Assembly: GCA_964415085.1 (NCBI GenBank)
Contig: CAYPYI010000006.1
Coordinates: 1 to 49,709, forward strand
Origin: CAYPYI01 sp964415085
GTDB lineage: Bacteria > Bacillota > Clostridia > Tissierellales > Tissierellaceae
Direction of reading: 5' to 3'
Length of the DNA stretch: 49,709 nucleotides
Made by a program: the position numbers and the translations under genes. The notes under the pieces were generated by a model that was not told the origin of the DNA, did no database searches, and was given only the letters and a program-made list of their open reading frames with translations. Every line of letters starts with the position of its first letter. The stretch's first letter is position 1. Below are positions 31,957-40,661 of this stretch, in pieces.

Positions 31957-33120
31957 TTAATATTTAAGATCAATTATTTCTTCCCAAGGTAAGTTTAAAT
32001 CATCTCTTCCGAAATGTCCATAACTTGCTGTTTGTTTATAAATTGGTCTTCTTAAGTTAAGATTTTCTATTATCGCTGCAGGTCTTAAATCAAAGTTACT
32101 ATTTATTATTTCTATAATTTCCTCATCTGATTTTTTGCCCGTTCCAAAAGTATCTACATATATTGATAATGGTCTTGCAACTCCTATTGCATAAGCAAGT
32201 CCTATCTCACATTTATCTGCAAGTCCTGCTGCTACAATATTTTTAGCTATAAATCTTGCTGCATATGAAGCTGATCTATCAACTTTTGTTGGATCTTTTC
32301 CTGAGAAAGCTCCTCCACCATGTCTTCCCATACCACCATAAGTGTCTACAATTATTTTTCTTCCTGTTAATCCTGCATCACCCATTGGTCCACCGATAAC
32401 AAATCTACCTGTTGGGTTTACATAGTACTTAGTATTTTCATCTATTAGATTTTCATCTACAACCTCTTTTATTACATGTTTTATTATATCTTCTCTTATT
32501 GTTTCTAAAGATACCTCATCATCATGTTGAGTAGATACTACTACACTATCAACCCTTAAAGGTCTTCCGTCTTCATATTCTACAGTAACCTGACTTTTAC
32601 CATCTGGTCTTAAATACTCAAGCGTTCCATCTTTACGAACCTCACTTAATCTTCTTGATAATTTATGCGCTAATGATATTGGAAGAGGCATATATTCTTT
32701 AGTCTCGTTACAAGCATATCCAAACATCATACCTTGATCTCCTGCGCCTATTGTATCAAATTCATCAGCACTATTTTCTTTTTTCTCCAATGCTTCATTT
32801 ACACCCATAGCAATATCTGGTGATTGCTCATTTATTGAAACTAATACTGAACAAGTTTCTGCGTCAAAACCATATTTTGCACGTGTATATCCAATTTCTT
32901 CTACTGTTTGTCTAGCAATTTGTTGCATATCTACATAACAGTCTGTTGTGATTTCTCCAGCTAACATAACCATTCCTGTTGTAACTAGTGTTTCACAAGC
33001 TACTCTTCCATACGGATCTTTTTCTAAAATAGCATCAAGTATAGCATCAGAAATTTGATCTGCTACTTTATCTGGATGCCCTTCTGTTACTGATTCAGAA
33101 GTAAATAACCATTTTGTCAC
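31957..33120 (-). CDS. metK: S-adenosylmethionine synthetase MetK
   Basis: A 387-residue enzyme making SAM from methionine and ATP. Seen: FTSESVTEGHPDKVADQISD (residues 5-24), ETLVTTGMV, GAGDQGMMFGYA (ATP-binding hexapeptide region), GGPMGDAGLTGRKIIVDTYGG (split), GGGAFSGKDPTKVDRSAS and YAIGVARPLSIY. The protein is full length. It is controlled by the SAM-I riboswitch directly upstream. Confidence 0.98.
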   Translation of the reverse strand: MTKWLFTSESVTEGHPDKVADQISDAILDAILEKDPYGRVACETLVTTGMVMLAGEITTDCYVDMQQIARQTVEEIGYTRAKYGFDAETCSVLVSINEQSPDIAMGVNEALEKKENSADEFDTIGAGDQGMMFGYACNETKEYMPLPISLAHKLSRRLSEVRKDGTLEYLRPDGKSQVTVEYEDGRPLRVDSVVVSTQHDDEVSLETIREDIIKHVIKEVVDENLIDENTKYYVNPTGRFVIGGPMGDAGLTGRKIIVDTYGGMGRHGGGAFSGKDPTKVDRSASYAARFIAKNIVAAGLADKCEIGLAYAIGVARPLSIYVDTFGTGKKSDEEIIEIINSNFDLRPAAIIENLNLRRPIYKQTASYGHFGRDDLNLPWEEIIDLKY

Positions 33121-33186
33121 TTAAAACACTCCCTTATATATTATTAAAGAATAAATACCTCTAAGATTTAAAATAAATTTAAAAAA

Positions 33187-33315
33187 ACCTTCTCCAAAGG
33201 AAAAGGTCCGCTCTAAACCTCATCTTTCAGATTAAATCTGTGGAATTTAGCACCTTTGTATTAATACAGGTTGCCGGATATCAACGGGTCCATTCCCTCC
33301 ATCACTCTTAATAAG
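33187..33315 (-). ncRNA. SAM-I riboswitch (S-box) with terminator upstream of metK
   Basis: On the minus strand: CTTATTAAGAGTGATGGAGG, GAATGGACCCGTTGATATCC, GGCAACCTG, GGTGCTAAATTCCACAG and AGATGAG (33219-33225) are the ordered S-box blocks. A perfect 9-bp terminator stem, ACCTTTTCC with GGAGAAGGT, and a T-run follow (33181-33207). High SAM should terminate metK transcription. Confidence 0.95.
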
Positions 33316-33334
33316 GTAATATTCAATTAACTAA

Positions 33335-33363
33335 ATACTATCATATTATAAGTATCTGGTCAA
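33335..33363 (-). promoter_or_regulatory. Promoter for SAM riboswitch-metK
   Basis: Minus strand TTGACC (33358-33363), 17-nt spacer, TAGTAT (33335-33340), about 20 nt before the S-box. Confidence 0.55.
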
Positions 33364-33460
33364 ATTGATTTTATCATTTGCTTTAGTTAGATATTTATAG
33401 TAAAATAGGAATATATCTTGTTAATCGTTCTTAATCGTCTATAAAGTCGAAATTCAAGGA

Positions 33461-33489
33461 TTGCAAATTTCTTCAATTTTTCATATACT
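33461..33489 (+). promoter_or_regulatory. Promoter of tRNA-Pro genes
   Basis: TTGCAA (33461-33466), a 17-nt spacer, TATACT (33484-33489), about 22 nt before the first tRNA. The preceding 33364-33460 stretch shows nothing else recognisable. Confidence 0.6.
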
Positions 33490-33510
33490 AAAATAGTCGT
33501 CATAAAGCAT

Positions 33511-33587
33511 CGGGGTGTGGCGCAGTTTGGTAGCGCACCTGGTTTGGGACCAGGGGGCCGAAGGTTCGAATCCTTTCACCCCGACCA
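33511..33587 (+). tRNA. tRNA-Pro (UGG), copy 1
   Basis: A 77-nt cloverleaf: acceptor CGGGGTG/CACCCCG, anticodon stem CCTGG/CCAGG around TTTGGGA giving anticodon UGG, T-loop GGTTCGAATCC, discriminator A and an encoded CCA. Confidence 0.97.
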
Positions 33588-33619
33588 ATTTTAAAATAAC
33601 TAAATAGTACATAAAACAT

Positions 33620-33696
33620 CGGGGTGTGGCGCAGTTTGGTAGCGCACCTGGTTTGGGACCAGGGGGCCGAAGGTTCGAATCCTTTCACCCCGACCA
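33620..33696 (+). tRNA. tRNA-Pro (UGG), copy 2
   Basis: Identical in all 77 positions to copy 1 and separated from it by 32 nt, probably processed from one transcript. UGG is expected to read all four CCN codons by wobble. Confidence 0.97.
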
Positions 33697-33697
33697 T

Positions 33698-33734
33698 AAA
33701 AAAAGAACTTGTAATATTACAAGTTCTTTTTTTT
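33698..33734. terminator. Terminator after the tRNA-Pro pair
   Basis: AAGAACTTGTAAT pairs with ATTACAAGTTCTT, flanked by an A-run and a T-run on either side. It can end both the tRNA transcript (plus) and the acetamidase gene (minus). Confidence 0.9.
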
Positions 33735-34617
33735 ATATTAATTTTTTATCTTTTAATTTTGGTACTTTAACTCTAACTATTATATCCCAATCAGATGGTC
33801 TTGCTCCTTGGCATATTTCAACATCAGATTGAAGTGACATATAAATAAATGTATCTGTTATATCCCAACTATAGCTTTTAGAAATCAACTCCTGCATATC
33901 TTTACTTGCAAGTTCTACTGCTTCTTCATAAGTTTTTGCACTTGCTATTGTATAATAATTATTATCATCTTCTAGTAATGGTCTATTTAAATTAGCATTT
34001 TTTATAACTTCTACACTTATTGTAACTTCTCCAGGTATTTCTAAACCTGTACCACAAATTTCACCATCACCCATTACCGCATGTAAATCTCCCATCTGAA
34101 GTAAGGCCCCATCTACATTTACTGGAAAATAAACGCTAGTTCCTTCCACTATCTTTTTATTATCCATATTTCCACCATGATCTCCTGATAATCCACAGGA
34201 TATTTTACCATTTTTTGGTGCTACTCCAATAACTCCTATCATTGGATTTATATCAAAATTTATATCATTAAATTCTACTTTACCATTTTTTATTTCTAAA
34301 ACCTTAGTTCTAGTTTCTACTATATCATCAAGTGGACCAACACCTGGTATAGTCAGTGCTACTCCCTTATCTGCAACTTCTATTTTTTCAATATTTACTT
34401 TTATTACATCTCCAGCTTTTGCCCCTTTTATATATACAGGTCCTGTAGCTGGATTTACCTTATCATAATCTATTGAATCTATAAGGTCTTCATTTGAAGT
34501 TATTTGATTTGTAAAACAATCAAAAGTTTTAAAAATCACTTTTTCATTTTCATCAAGTTCATAAACTGGATTATTTTCTTTTGTAAAATGATAAACATAT
34601 TCTTCTATTATCTTCAT
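33733..34617 (-). CDS. Acetamidase/formamidase family protein, copy 1
   Basis: A 294-residue cytosolic amide hydrolase of the FmdA/AmdA family, which releases ammonia from short amides such as formamide or acetamide. Seen: VNPATGPVYIKGAKAGDVIKV (split VNPATGPVYIKG / AKAGDVIKV), NPMIGVIGVAPKNGKISCG, SGDHGGNMD (metal-binding His region), FPVNVDGALLQMGDLHAVMGD and GEICGTGLEIPGEV. Length and all landmarks are intact. Strong AAAGGGGTG before the ATG. It lies 17 nt after the related, apparently broken copy, so the two form one unit. Confidence 0.9.
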   Translation of the reverse strand: MKIIEEYVYHFTKENNPVYELDENEKVIFKTFDCFTNQITSNEDLIDSIDYDKVNPATGPVYIKGAKAGDVIKVNIEKIEVADKGVALTIPGVGPLDDIVETRTKVLEIKNGKVEFNDINFDINPMIGVIGVAPKNGKISCGLSGDHGGNMDNKKIVEGTSVYFPVNVDGALLQMGDLHAVMGDGEICGTGLEIPGEVTISVEVIKNANLNRPLLEDDNNYYTIASAKTYEEAVELASKDMQELISKSYSWDITDTFIYMSLQSDVEICQGARPSDWDIIVRVKVPKLKDKKLI

Positions 34618-34634
34618 ATAATCACCCCTTTGTA

Positions 34635-35513
34635 TTATATAAGTTTTATTCCCTCCACTTTTGGTACTTTAAAACGTAAAACAAGATCTCCTGGTGATGG
34701 TTTTACTCCTTGAGCAACCTCTACATCTCCTTGAACTGACATATACATATATGCATCAGTTTCATCCCAACCATATGCATCCATTATTAATTTCTGCATA
34801 TCTTCAGTTACATATTTCAATGCCTCATCATATGTTCTTGCATTTGCTATTGTATAATAATGAGTTTTTGTTTCATGAACCGGTCTTTTGATTTCTTTAC
34901 CTTTTATTACATCAACTTCAACTGTAACTATACCTGAAATTTCTATACCTGTTCCACAAATTTCTCCATCTCCCATTGATGCATGTAAATCACCTATTTG
35001 AAGTAAAGCTCCATCTACATTTACTGGAAGATATATTGTTGTATCTTTTGTTATTCTTTTATTATCCATATTACCACCGTGACTTCCCCACATGCCACAT
35101 GGCACATCTTCATCCTCAGGTGCAACTCCTATTACTCCTATCATAGGATTTATTTCAAATTCTACTTGATTAAATTTTGCTTTATTGTCTTTTATTTTTA
35201 CCATTTTTGTTCTAGGTTCAATATTTTTATTTAAAGGCCCAAGTTCTGGGATTGTTGCTATAAAACCAGTATCTTCAACTTCGATATCAATTATTTTAAC
35301 AACTAAAATATCTCCTTTTTCACATCCATTTACATATACAGGACCTGTTGCTGGATTAGCCTTATCAAAATCAATTTCACCAACTTCATCTTCTTCTGAT
35401 TTTACTTGATTGCAAAAGCAGTCCAGTGTTTTAAATTTTAAAACCTCTTTTTTACTAGCCTTATATACAGGCTTATTATCTTTTTAAAACTTAAATGTAT
35501 AATCTTTTATCAT
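34635..35513 (-). pseudogene. Acetamidase/formamidase paralogue with early stop codon
   Basis: A second copy of the amidase. Starting at ATG 35513, with a textbook GGAGG, it encodes MIKDYTFKF and then an in-frame TAA at 35484-35486 (codon 10). From there the same frame continues without interruption to 34635 for 282 codons: KDNKPVYKASKK, LDCFCNQV, KANPATGPVYVNGCEKGD, NPMIGVIGVAPEDED, GSHGGNMDNKR, GDLHASMGDGEICGTG. Copy 1 has HFTKENNPVY where this has KF-stop-KDNKPVY, so one nonsense change broke it. No good ribosome binding site serves the next ATG (35204). It is either recently inactivated or a sequencing error; the rest shows no decay. Confidence 0.8.
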
Positions 35514-35661
35514 ACTAATCCTCCTTTTAATTTTTCTTGTAATATTTAGTTTTAATTTTAAGTTTAGCTACTATAATATCATATTTATAAGTCAAGGTAC
35601 AGTACTACTTTAATAAAGCTTTTTTATTCTTTACTTTTTTTATAAATATGTTATTATATTC

Positions 35662-35682
35662 CTATACCCTTATGGGGTATAG
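35662..35682 (+). promoter_or_regulatory. CsoR/CstR-family-like operator
   Basis: CTATACCC (35662-35669) and GGGTATAG (35675-35682) are perfect 8-bp arms with a 5-nt spacer. TACCC-N4-GGGGTA resembles operators of the CsoR/CstR/RcnR repressor family (B. subtilis copZA site TACCC..GGGGTA). It lies between an AT-rich -10-like region and the ribosome binding site. Confidence 0.55.
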
Positions 35683-35697
35683 AGAGGAGAGAGAATT

Positions 35698-36387
35698 TTG
35701 AACAAAAAAATAAATATTTATGATTACGCCTGGATATTCACACTTATTGTTGCTATAGGAGGATTATGGGTTCCTAAGCTTGGACTCTTAGTTGTTTTAA
35801 TAATGCTAAGTCTAAGTATAATGTCTTTTTTTAATGGGAAATATTGGTGTGGTAATTTTTGCCCACACGGAAGTTTTTTTGATAAGTTTATATTCCCAAT
35901 CAGTAGAAAGAAAAATATACCTAAATTTTTAAAATCTAAATTATTTCAGTTATTGTTTTTCCTATTCTTTATATATAATTTTTCAAATAAAATGATCAAT
36001 GCTTTTACTTTTTGGAACACATATGAATTTTTAGATAAATTAGGTTTTGTTTTCGTTAGTACTTATCTTTCTGTATTAATTATTGGAAGTATACTTGGAG
36101 TAGTTATTACACCTAGAACTTGGTGTAAATTCTGTCCTATGGGCACTATGCAAGAAGCTTCTTTAAAACTTGGTAATAAACTTAAAGTTAATGAAAGTAC
36201 AAATAAACTTATTACTATTAGTGATAAGGATAAATGTAAGGAATGTGGATTATGTTCTAAAAAATGTCCTATTATGTTAGAACCCCATAAGAATTTTGAT
36301 GAAAATAATAGATTTAATGATCCAAGATGCATGAAATGTGGCATTTGTGCTAATAGTTGTCCTTTAAAAATTCTAGAATTAAAATAA
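35698..36387 (+). CDS. NapH-like membrane polyferredoxin
   Basis: A 229-residue membrane protein with about four hydrophobic helices and Fe-S motifs. YWCGNFCPHG (about residues 49-58) and TWCKFCPMGT (about 141-150) are the paired CxxxCP motifs of NapH/CcoG-type proteins. The C-terminal soluble part has two ferredoxin motifs, CKECGLCSKKCP and CMKCGICANSCP. It should pass electrons at the cytoplasmic membrane face; its partner is unknown. The start is TTG with GAGAGGAGAG. A CsoR-family-like operator upstream suggests response to copper, persulfide or another thiol-reactive ligand. Confidence 0.85.
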   Translation: MNKKINIYDYAWIFTLIVAIGGLWVPKLGLLVVLIMLSLSIMSFFNGKYWCGNFCPHGSFFDKFIFPISRKKNIPKFLKSKLFQLLFFLFFIYNFSNKMINAFTFWNTYEFLDKLGFVFVSTYLSVLIIGSILGVVITPRTWCKFCPMGTMQEASLKLGNKLKVNESTNKLITISDKDKCKECGLCSKKCPIMLEPHKNFDENNRFNDPRCMKCGICANSCPLKILELK

Positions 36388-36408
36388 AGTAGCCTAAAGG
36401 CTACTTTT
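36386..36408. terminator. Bidirectional terminator
   Basis: AAAGTAGCC-TAAA-GGCTACTTT overlaps the end of the polyferredoxin gene and precedes the convergent amidohydrolase stop. Confidence 0.8.
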
Positions 36409-36412
36409 AACA

Positions 36413-37819
36413 TTACTCTTTATTATATAATAGACTATCTTTTTCTAAGTCTACAACTTCTACATCTAACTTATATTTTTTTATATTATCAATGCCTTTA
36501 TGTGTTGTGATGATTTTACATTTTTCTGGATAAATATTTCCATTCTCCATTATAATTTTACCATTTATGATAGTTTTAAATACGCTATTTTTTTCATAAT
36601 CTACAACTATTAAATCTGCATCTTTTCCTTCTTTAATTGATCCTTTATTATTAAGTCCCAACATTTTCGAAGGTATGAATGATGACTTTTCTACAAAATC
36701 AAAAAGATCAATCGCTCCAAACTTAACCAGATTAAGCCCTTGATATAAAATTTCATTTCTAGGGATTCCACCACCATCACTACTAAAAGCATCTACTATA
36801 AATTTAGAATCTTCATCTTTGCCTGTAGCTAGAATATATCTACTTATTGCAGGATTTACTGGAAAGCTTATACTACCTTTTCGATCATTCTTATTCCAGT
36901 AATCAAGTCCCTCACTTTTAGTTAATAGAATATTCTCATTATCTATACTTGCATTTACAAAACAATATCCATCTTTAATAGCCTTAGCTAAACCATCTTC
37001 TGTTTTATCATAAGATTTTCTTTCTAAACATCTAATAGTTACCATACTTTCTGGAATGTTATCTTTACAGTTAGAACTTGTACCATTATATGATGATAAG
37101 TAAGATTCTGATATTATATTTTTATTGTTTTTTAATAATTCTAATGCTAAATTCGCTTCTTTTTCATCACTATAAATATCTCCTCTACAATAACTATTTA
37201 CATGGGCTATATGTAGATTTTTCCCTTTAGATAAATTAATCATTTCCTCTAAACCTAAATAATTTGACCCATTATCTGTACTTCCAGCATGAGCTGCAAC
37301 ATAAGCTTTTTTTTCATTAGCTACATATATTGCTTTTTCAATAGATTCTTTAGTAAGGGGATAATGTCCACCTAATATTTTATATCCTAGTGCTCCCTTT
37401 TTTAATGATTCATCTAAAAAAGACTCTAATTCTTCTTTTGACGGGTTATTATCTTTAACTGTATCACCGGGTCTAATATAGTTTATACAGGCTAAATTTA
37501 TACCTAATCCTTCCTTAGAAGCTATTTCAAGAACTCCTTCTATTGGTCCTGCAAAATCAAAGGCTGTTGTAACTCCATTTAAGATTAACATTTTATGCCC
37601 TTCTTTATCTCCTAGCCACTTTGATACATGAACATGTGTATCTATGATACCTGGGAATATAATCTTACCTGTTACATCTTTTAATACCTTAGTATCTATG
37701 TTACTAATATTTTTAGAAATTTTTACTATTTTGCCATCCTTAATTGCTATATCCATATAATCATCTATCTGGCTTGAGTAATCAATAACCCGTCCACCTT
37801 TTAATAGTAAATCATACAT
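36413..37819 (-). CDS. D-aminoacylase/dihydroorotase-like amidohydrolase
   Basis: A 468-residue amidohydrolase-superfamily enzyme. Seen: GIIDTHVHVSKWLGD (HxH metal motif), GALGYKILGGHYPL (likely carboxylated Lys), AAHAGSTDNG, LHIAHVNSYCRG, and VDAFSSDGGGIPRNEI with the catalytic Asp, then the usual C-terminal KEGKDADLIVVDYE. This metal pattern fits the binuclear dihydroorotase/D-aminoacylase group rather than the two COG1228 enzymes earlier. The substrate is unknown; N-acyl-D-amino acids are one possibility. The start at 37819 fits GGGGG; an ATG two codons earlier is less well spaced. Confidence 0.85.
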   Translation of the reverse strand: MYDLLLKGGRVIDYSSQIDDYMDIAIKDGKIVKISKNISNIDTKVLKDVTGKIIFPGIIDTHVHVSKWLGDKEGHKMLILNGVTTAFDFAGPIEGVLEIASKEGLGINLACINYIRPGDTVKDNNPSKEELESFLDESLKKGALGYKILGGHYPLTKESIEKAIYVANEKKAYVAAHAGSTDNGSNYLGLEEMINLSKGKNLHIAHVNSYCRGDIYSDEKEANLALELLKNNKNIISESYLSSYNGTSSNCKDNIPESMVTIRCLERKSYDKTEDGLAKAIKDGYCFVNASIDNENILLTKSEGLDYWNKNDRKGSISFPVNPAISRYILATGKDEDSKFIVDAFSSDGGGIPRNEILYQGLNLVKFGAIDLFDFVEKSSFIPSKMLGLNNKGSIKEGKDADLIVVDYEKNSVFKTIINGKIIMENGNIYPEKCKIITTHKGIDNIKKYKLDVEVVDLEKDSLLYNKE

Positions 37820-37880
37820 ATTCATTCCCCCTAAGGATTTTATTTATAAAATTATTATATCACATATTAATTTTATAAAT

Positions 37881-37914
37881 AAAAAAACAGCTTTGGTTAA
37901 CCAAAGCTGTTTAT
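37881..37914. terminator. Terminator after the repeat lipoprotein gene
   Basis: AAACAGCTTTGG-TTAA-CCAAAGCTGTTT forms a 12-bp stem, next to a seven-A run on the plus strand (T-run on the minus strand) and 8 nt past the lipoprotein stop. Confidence 0.85.
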
Positions 37915-37921
37915 AGTCTAA

Positions 37922-39022
37922 TTATCTTTTATTTGTATCTGCTTTTTCTACTGCATCTAAGAATGACTCAACAGTTATTGTAACTGATGAAGTTAATTCT
38001 TCTACATCTGGAACGTTTTGGTGATTAGGATCTACTTCTTTAACTTCTAGACCTGTTACTTCGTCTGCAGTTTTTCCTATCATCCATTCTTCAAATGCTT
38101 CGATTTGTTCGAACCATTCTTTTTCTATTCCTGATGCTTTTTTCATTCCATAATCATCTTTTAATTCTTTTTTAGATAATACTTCTGCTTCTAAGTCAGT
38201 TGTAACTTTTCCTTCTGCATCAAATTCAACTTTTGTTTGAACTGTATCAATTATTGATCCAACAATTTTATCAGCATCATCAAAAGCTAATGCAGTTAAT
38301 GTAGTGTCTGCTTGTAATTTTGGCATTTTATCTCCATCTAAACCATTTGATTTAGCTATGCTTGATGAAACACCTAAACCTACTTTGCTAGCTCCTTCAA
38401 CATCTACAGCGTTGTTCCATGCATCTTCAACTGCTGCTAAATATCCTTCTACAGTTATAGTAACTGTTGATGTTAATTCTTCTACATCTGGTACATTTTT
38501 ATGATTTTCATCTCTTTCTTTAACTGGTATGTTTATAACTTCTTCAGCTGTTTTACCAATCATCCATGCTTCGAAATCTTCCATTTGTTCGAACCATTCT
38601 CTTTCGATTTCAGATGCTTTTCTCATATCATAATCGTCTTTTAACTCTTTTTTAGTTTTTACTAATTCTGAGTTATCAGTTTCTAAATTTAATTCTTCAT
38701 CAAATTTAGCTTTGTTTTGTACTGTGTCAATTGTAACACTTACAATTTTACCATCAGCGTCAAAACCAATTGCTGCTGCAGTAACATCAATTTGTCCACT
38801 AGCTGGTTTTTCACCTGCGTCGTTTCCTTTTACGTTAGCTACTTTTCCTAAACCTAGTTTAACAATTTCACCTTCTGATGCAGTTTCTTCTGGTTTTTCT
38901 TCTGTTTCTCCTGGTGCTTCTACTTCTGGCGTTTCTGGTGCTTCATCTTTCTTTCCACATCCAACTGCAAACGTCATTACTAATGTTAATATTAATAATA
39001 ATGATAATGTTCTTTTCTTCAT
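37922..39022 (-). CDS. Two-repeat lipoprotein, FMN_bind/Tpp15-like
   Basis: A 366-residue exported lipoprotein. Signal peptide KKRTLSLLLILTLVMTFAVGC with lipobox FAVGC (Cys 22), an acidic Pro/Glu linker to about residue 52, then two tandem repeats of about 145 residues (roughly 55-199 and 213-357). Each has LGLG/VGLG, a segment like AIGFDADGKIVSVTIDTVQ, KELKDDYxMxKASxIExEWF, a WMIGKTAxEV and NVPDVEELTSxVTITVE. The dGkIv..i pattern resembles FMN-binding (PF04205) and membrane-immunogen (COG4939) domains, but the canonical TGAT flavinylation motif is absent. Function is therefore not assigned. Confidence 0.75.
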   Translation of the reverse strand: MKKRTLSLLLILTLVMTFAVGCGKKDEAPETPEVEAPGETEEKPEETASEGEIVKLGLGKVANVKGNDAGEKPASGQIDVTAAAIGFDADGKIVSVTIDTVQNKAKFDEELNLETDNSELVKTKKELKDDYDMRKASEIEREWFEQMEDFEAWMIGKTAEEVINIPVKERDENHKNVPDVEELTSTVTITVEGYLAAVEDAWNNAVDVEGASKVGLGVSSSIAKSNGLDGDKMPKLQADTTLTALAFDDADKIVGSIIDTVQTKVEFDAEGKVTTDLEAEVLSKKELKDDYGMKKASGIEKEWFEQIEAFEEWMIGKTADEVTGLEVKEVDPNHQNVPDVEELTSSVTITVESFLDAVEKADTNKR

Positions 39023-39149
39023 TTTAAAATAATACCCCCATATTTTAGTTATATTTTGTTAACATTTACAATTACATTATACCATATTTATTTGACTTTG
39101 TATATCTTTAAACTAAGATACATATGAATGCATGTTTATATGTATCTAA

Positions 39150-40607
39150 TTATTTGTCTAGTAGGCTTAGAATGACTTCTTTATCACTATGTTCTTCTCT
39201 TTTACCACTTATAATTTGATATTCTTCATGACCTTTTCCTGCAAGTAATAAAATATCTCCATCTTCTAACATCTCAAAAGCTTCTTTAATTGCCTCTTTT
39301 CTATCTGTTTGTATAATGTATTTTGTTCTCTTTTTAAAACCTTTTAATATATCTTCTATTATAAGCTGTGGATCTTCGTAATCTGGATTATCTGATGTTA
39401 AAATGCAAACATCACATTTTTTACTTATTACTTCTCCTATTTCATATCTCCTTGATACTCCTCTTCCTCCAACAGAACCTATTAAGCATATTAATCTGTT
39501 TGGATTATATTGCCTTAAAGTATCAAGTACATTATTTAAACTACTTTCATTATGAGCATAGTCTAATATGATTGTACCTTTCTTTACTCCTTTAATGATT
39601 TCAACTCTTCCTGATACATGAATATCTTCTAAAGATTTCTTTATATATTCGTCTTCTATACCTAAATATTTACAAGTTGATATAGCTGCTAAGCTATTAT
39701 ATACAGAAAACTTACCTGGAGATGAAACAAAGTATTTTAAATCTTTGTCTTTTATTTCAAATGAAACGCCTAAGTGATTTAAACTCTTCTCATTTACTAG
39801 ATTTATAGCTTGAAAATCAGAAGTCATATCGATTGAGTATGTTAAAAAGTCACAAGTAGCTTTTTCTAGTATTTTACTACTTTCTTGGTCATCTATGTTT
39901 ATTATACCCACTTTGCAAAGATTAAATAGCTTGATTTTACATTCCAGGTAATCTTCAAAAGTCGCATGTTCTTTTGGTCCTATATGATCATGAGAAATAT
40001 TTGTAAATAGTCCTAAATCAAAATCTACATCATCTACTCTATGCATAAGAAGTCCTAAAGATGAAACTTCCATTACAACATATTCTACTCCATCATTTAT
40101 CATGTTATTAAAAACTCTATGAAGCTCATAGCTCTCTGGAGTTGTGTTATATGCTATTTCTTCTTTATCATTATAAATAATTCCATTTGTTCCTATTATA
40201 CCTGTTGATTTACCAGCAGATTCTAAAATTGTTTTTATATAATTACTAGTTGTAGTTTTACCTTTTGTTCCTGTTATTCCTATTATTTTTAATTTTTTTG
40301 AAGGGTCATTAAAGAAATTGCATGAAGCTTTTGATAGAAACTTTCTTGCATTTTCCACTTTAATAACCAGGCTATCTTTTGGCATTTCTACATCATCTTT
40401 TTCTACAACAAAAACTCTACTACCATTTTCATAAGCATTTTTAATATACTTATGTCCATCTAAAGTTTTTCCGTGTATAGCTACAAACATTGTATTATCT
40501 TTTATCTTTCTTGAATCATAGCATATATCTACAATTTCTCTTTCTAATTGAGTATCTTTTGATACTACTTTATAATCTACACCTTTTAATATATCTAATA
40601 ATTTCAC
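39150..40607 (-). CDS. Divergent MurE-like Mur ligase
   Basis: A 485-residue ATP-dependent amide ligase. Seen: a MurE-like N-terminal domain (DICYDSRKIKDNTMFVAI), the P-loop GITGTKGKTTTSNYI, NTTPESYELH, VMEVSSLGL, FTNISHDHIGPKEH, and C-terminal DYAHNESSLNNVL and TSDNPDYEDP. It departs from canonical MurE in three places: MEVSSH is MEVSSL, DHLDYH is DHIGPKEH, and the diaminopimelate motif DNPR is DNPD. It also stands outside any dcw cluster. It may be a paralogue with another amino acid or acceptor. Start is GTG at 40607 after GGGGGG; an upstream TTG is less likely. Confidence 0.82.
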   Translation of the reverse strand: MKLLDILKGVDYKVVSKDTQLEREIVDICYDSRKIKDNTMFVAIHGKTLDGHKYIKNAYENGSRVFVVEKDDVEMPKDSLVIKVENARKFLSKASCNFFNDPSKKLKIIGITGTKGKTTTSNYIKTILESAGKSTGIIGTNGIIYNDKEEIAYNTTPESYELHRVFNNMINDGVEYVVMEVSSLGLLMHRVDDVDFDLGLFTNISHDHIGPKEHATFEDYLECKIKLFNLCKVGIINIDDQESSKILEKATCDFLTYSIDMTSDFQAINLVNEKSLNHLGVSFEIKDKDLKYFVSSPGKFSVYNSLAAISTCKYLGIEDEYIKKSLEDIHVSGRVEIIKGVKKGTIILDYAHNESSLNNVLDTLRQYNPNRLICLIGSVGGRGVSRRYEIGEVISKKCDVCILTSDNPDYEDPQLIIEDILKGFKKRTKYIIQTDRKEAIKEAFEMLEDGDILLLAGKGHEEYQIISGKREEHSDKEVILSLLDK

Positions 40608-40635
40608 TACTATTCCCCCCAACGCTTATAAAGAA

Positions 40636-40661
40636 ATTAAGAAGGAGACTCCTTCTTAAAT
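40636..40661 (-). terminator. Terminator after DUF445 gene
   Basis: TTAAGAAGGAG pairs with CTCCTTCTTAA across the end of the DUF445 gene. Little T-run follows, so efficiency is uncertain. Confidence 0.55.

Noticed and set aside
33511..33696. Integration (att) site at the tRNA-Pro pair
   Set aside because: The two copies are complete tRNAs and no integrase or mobile cargo lies nearby; simple tandem duplication explains them.
33500..33832. ORFs across the tRNA-Pro pair
   Set aside because: They run through two tRNA genes and a terminator and repeat the same peptide from the duplicated tRNA; not protein-coding.
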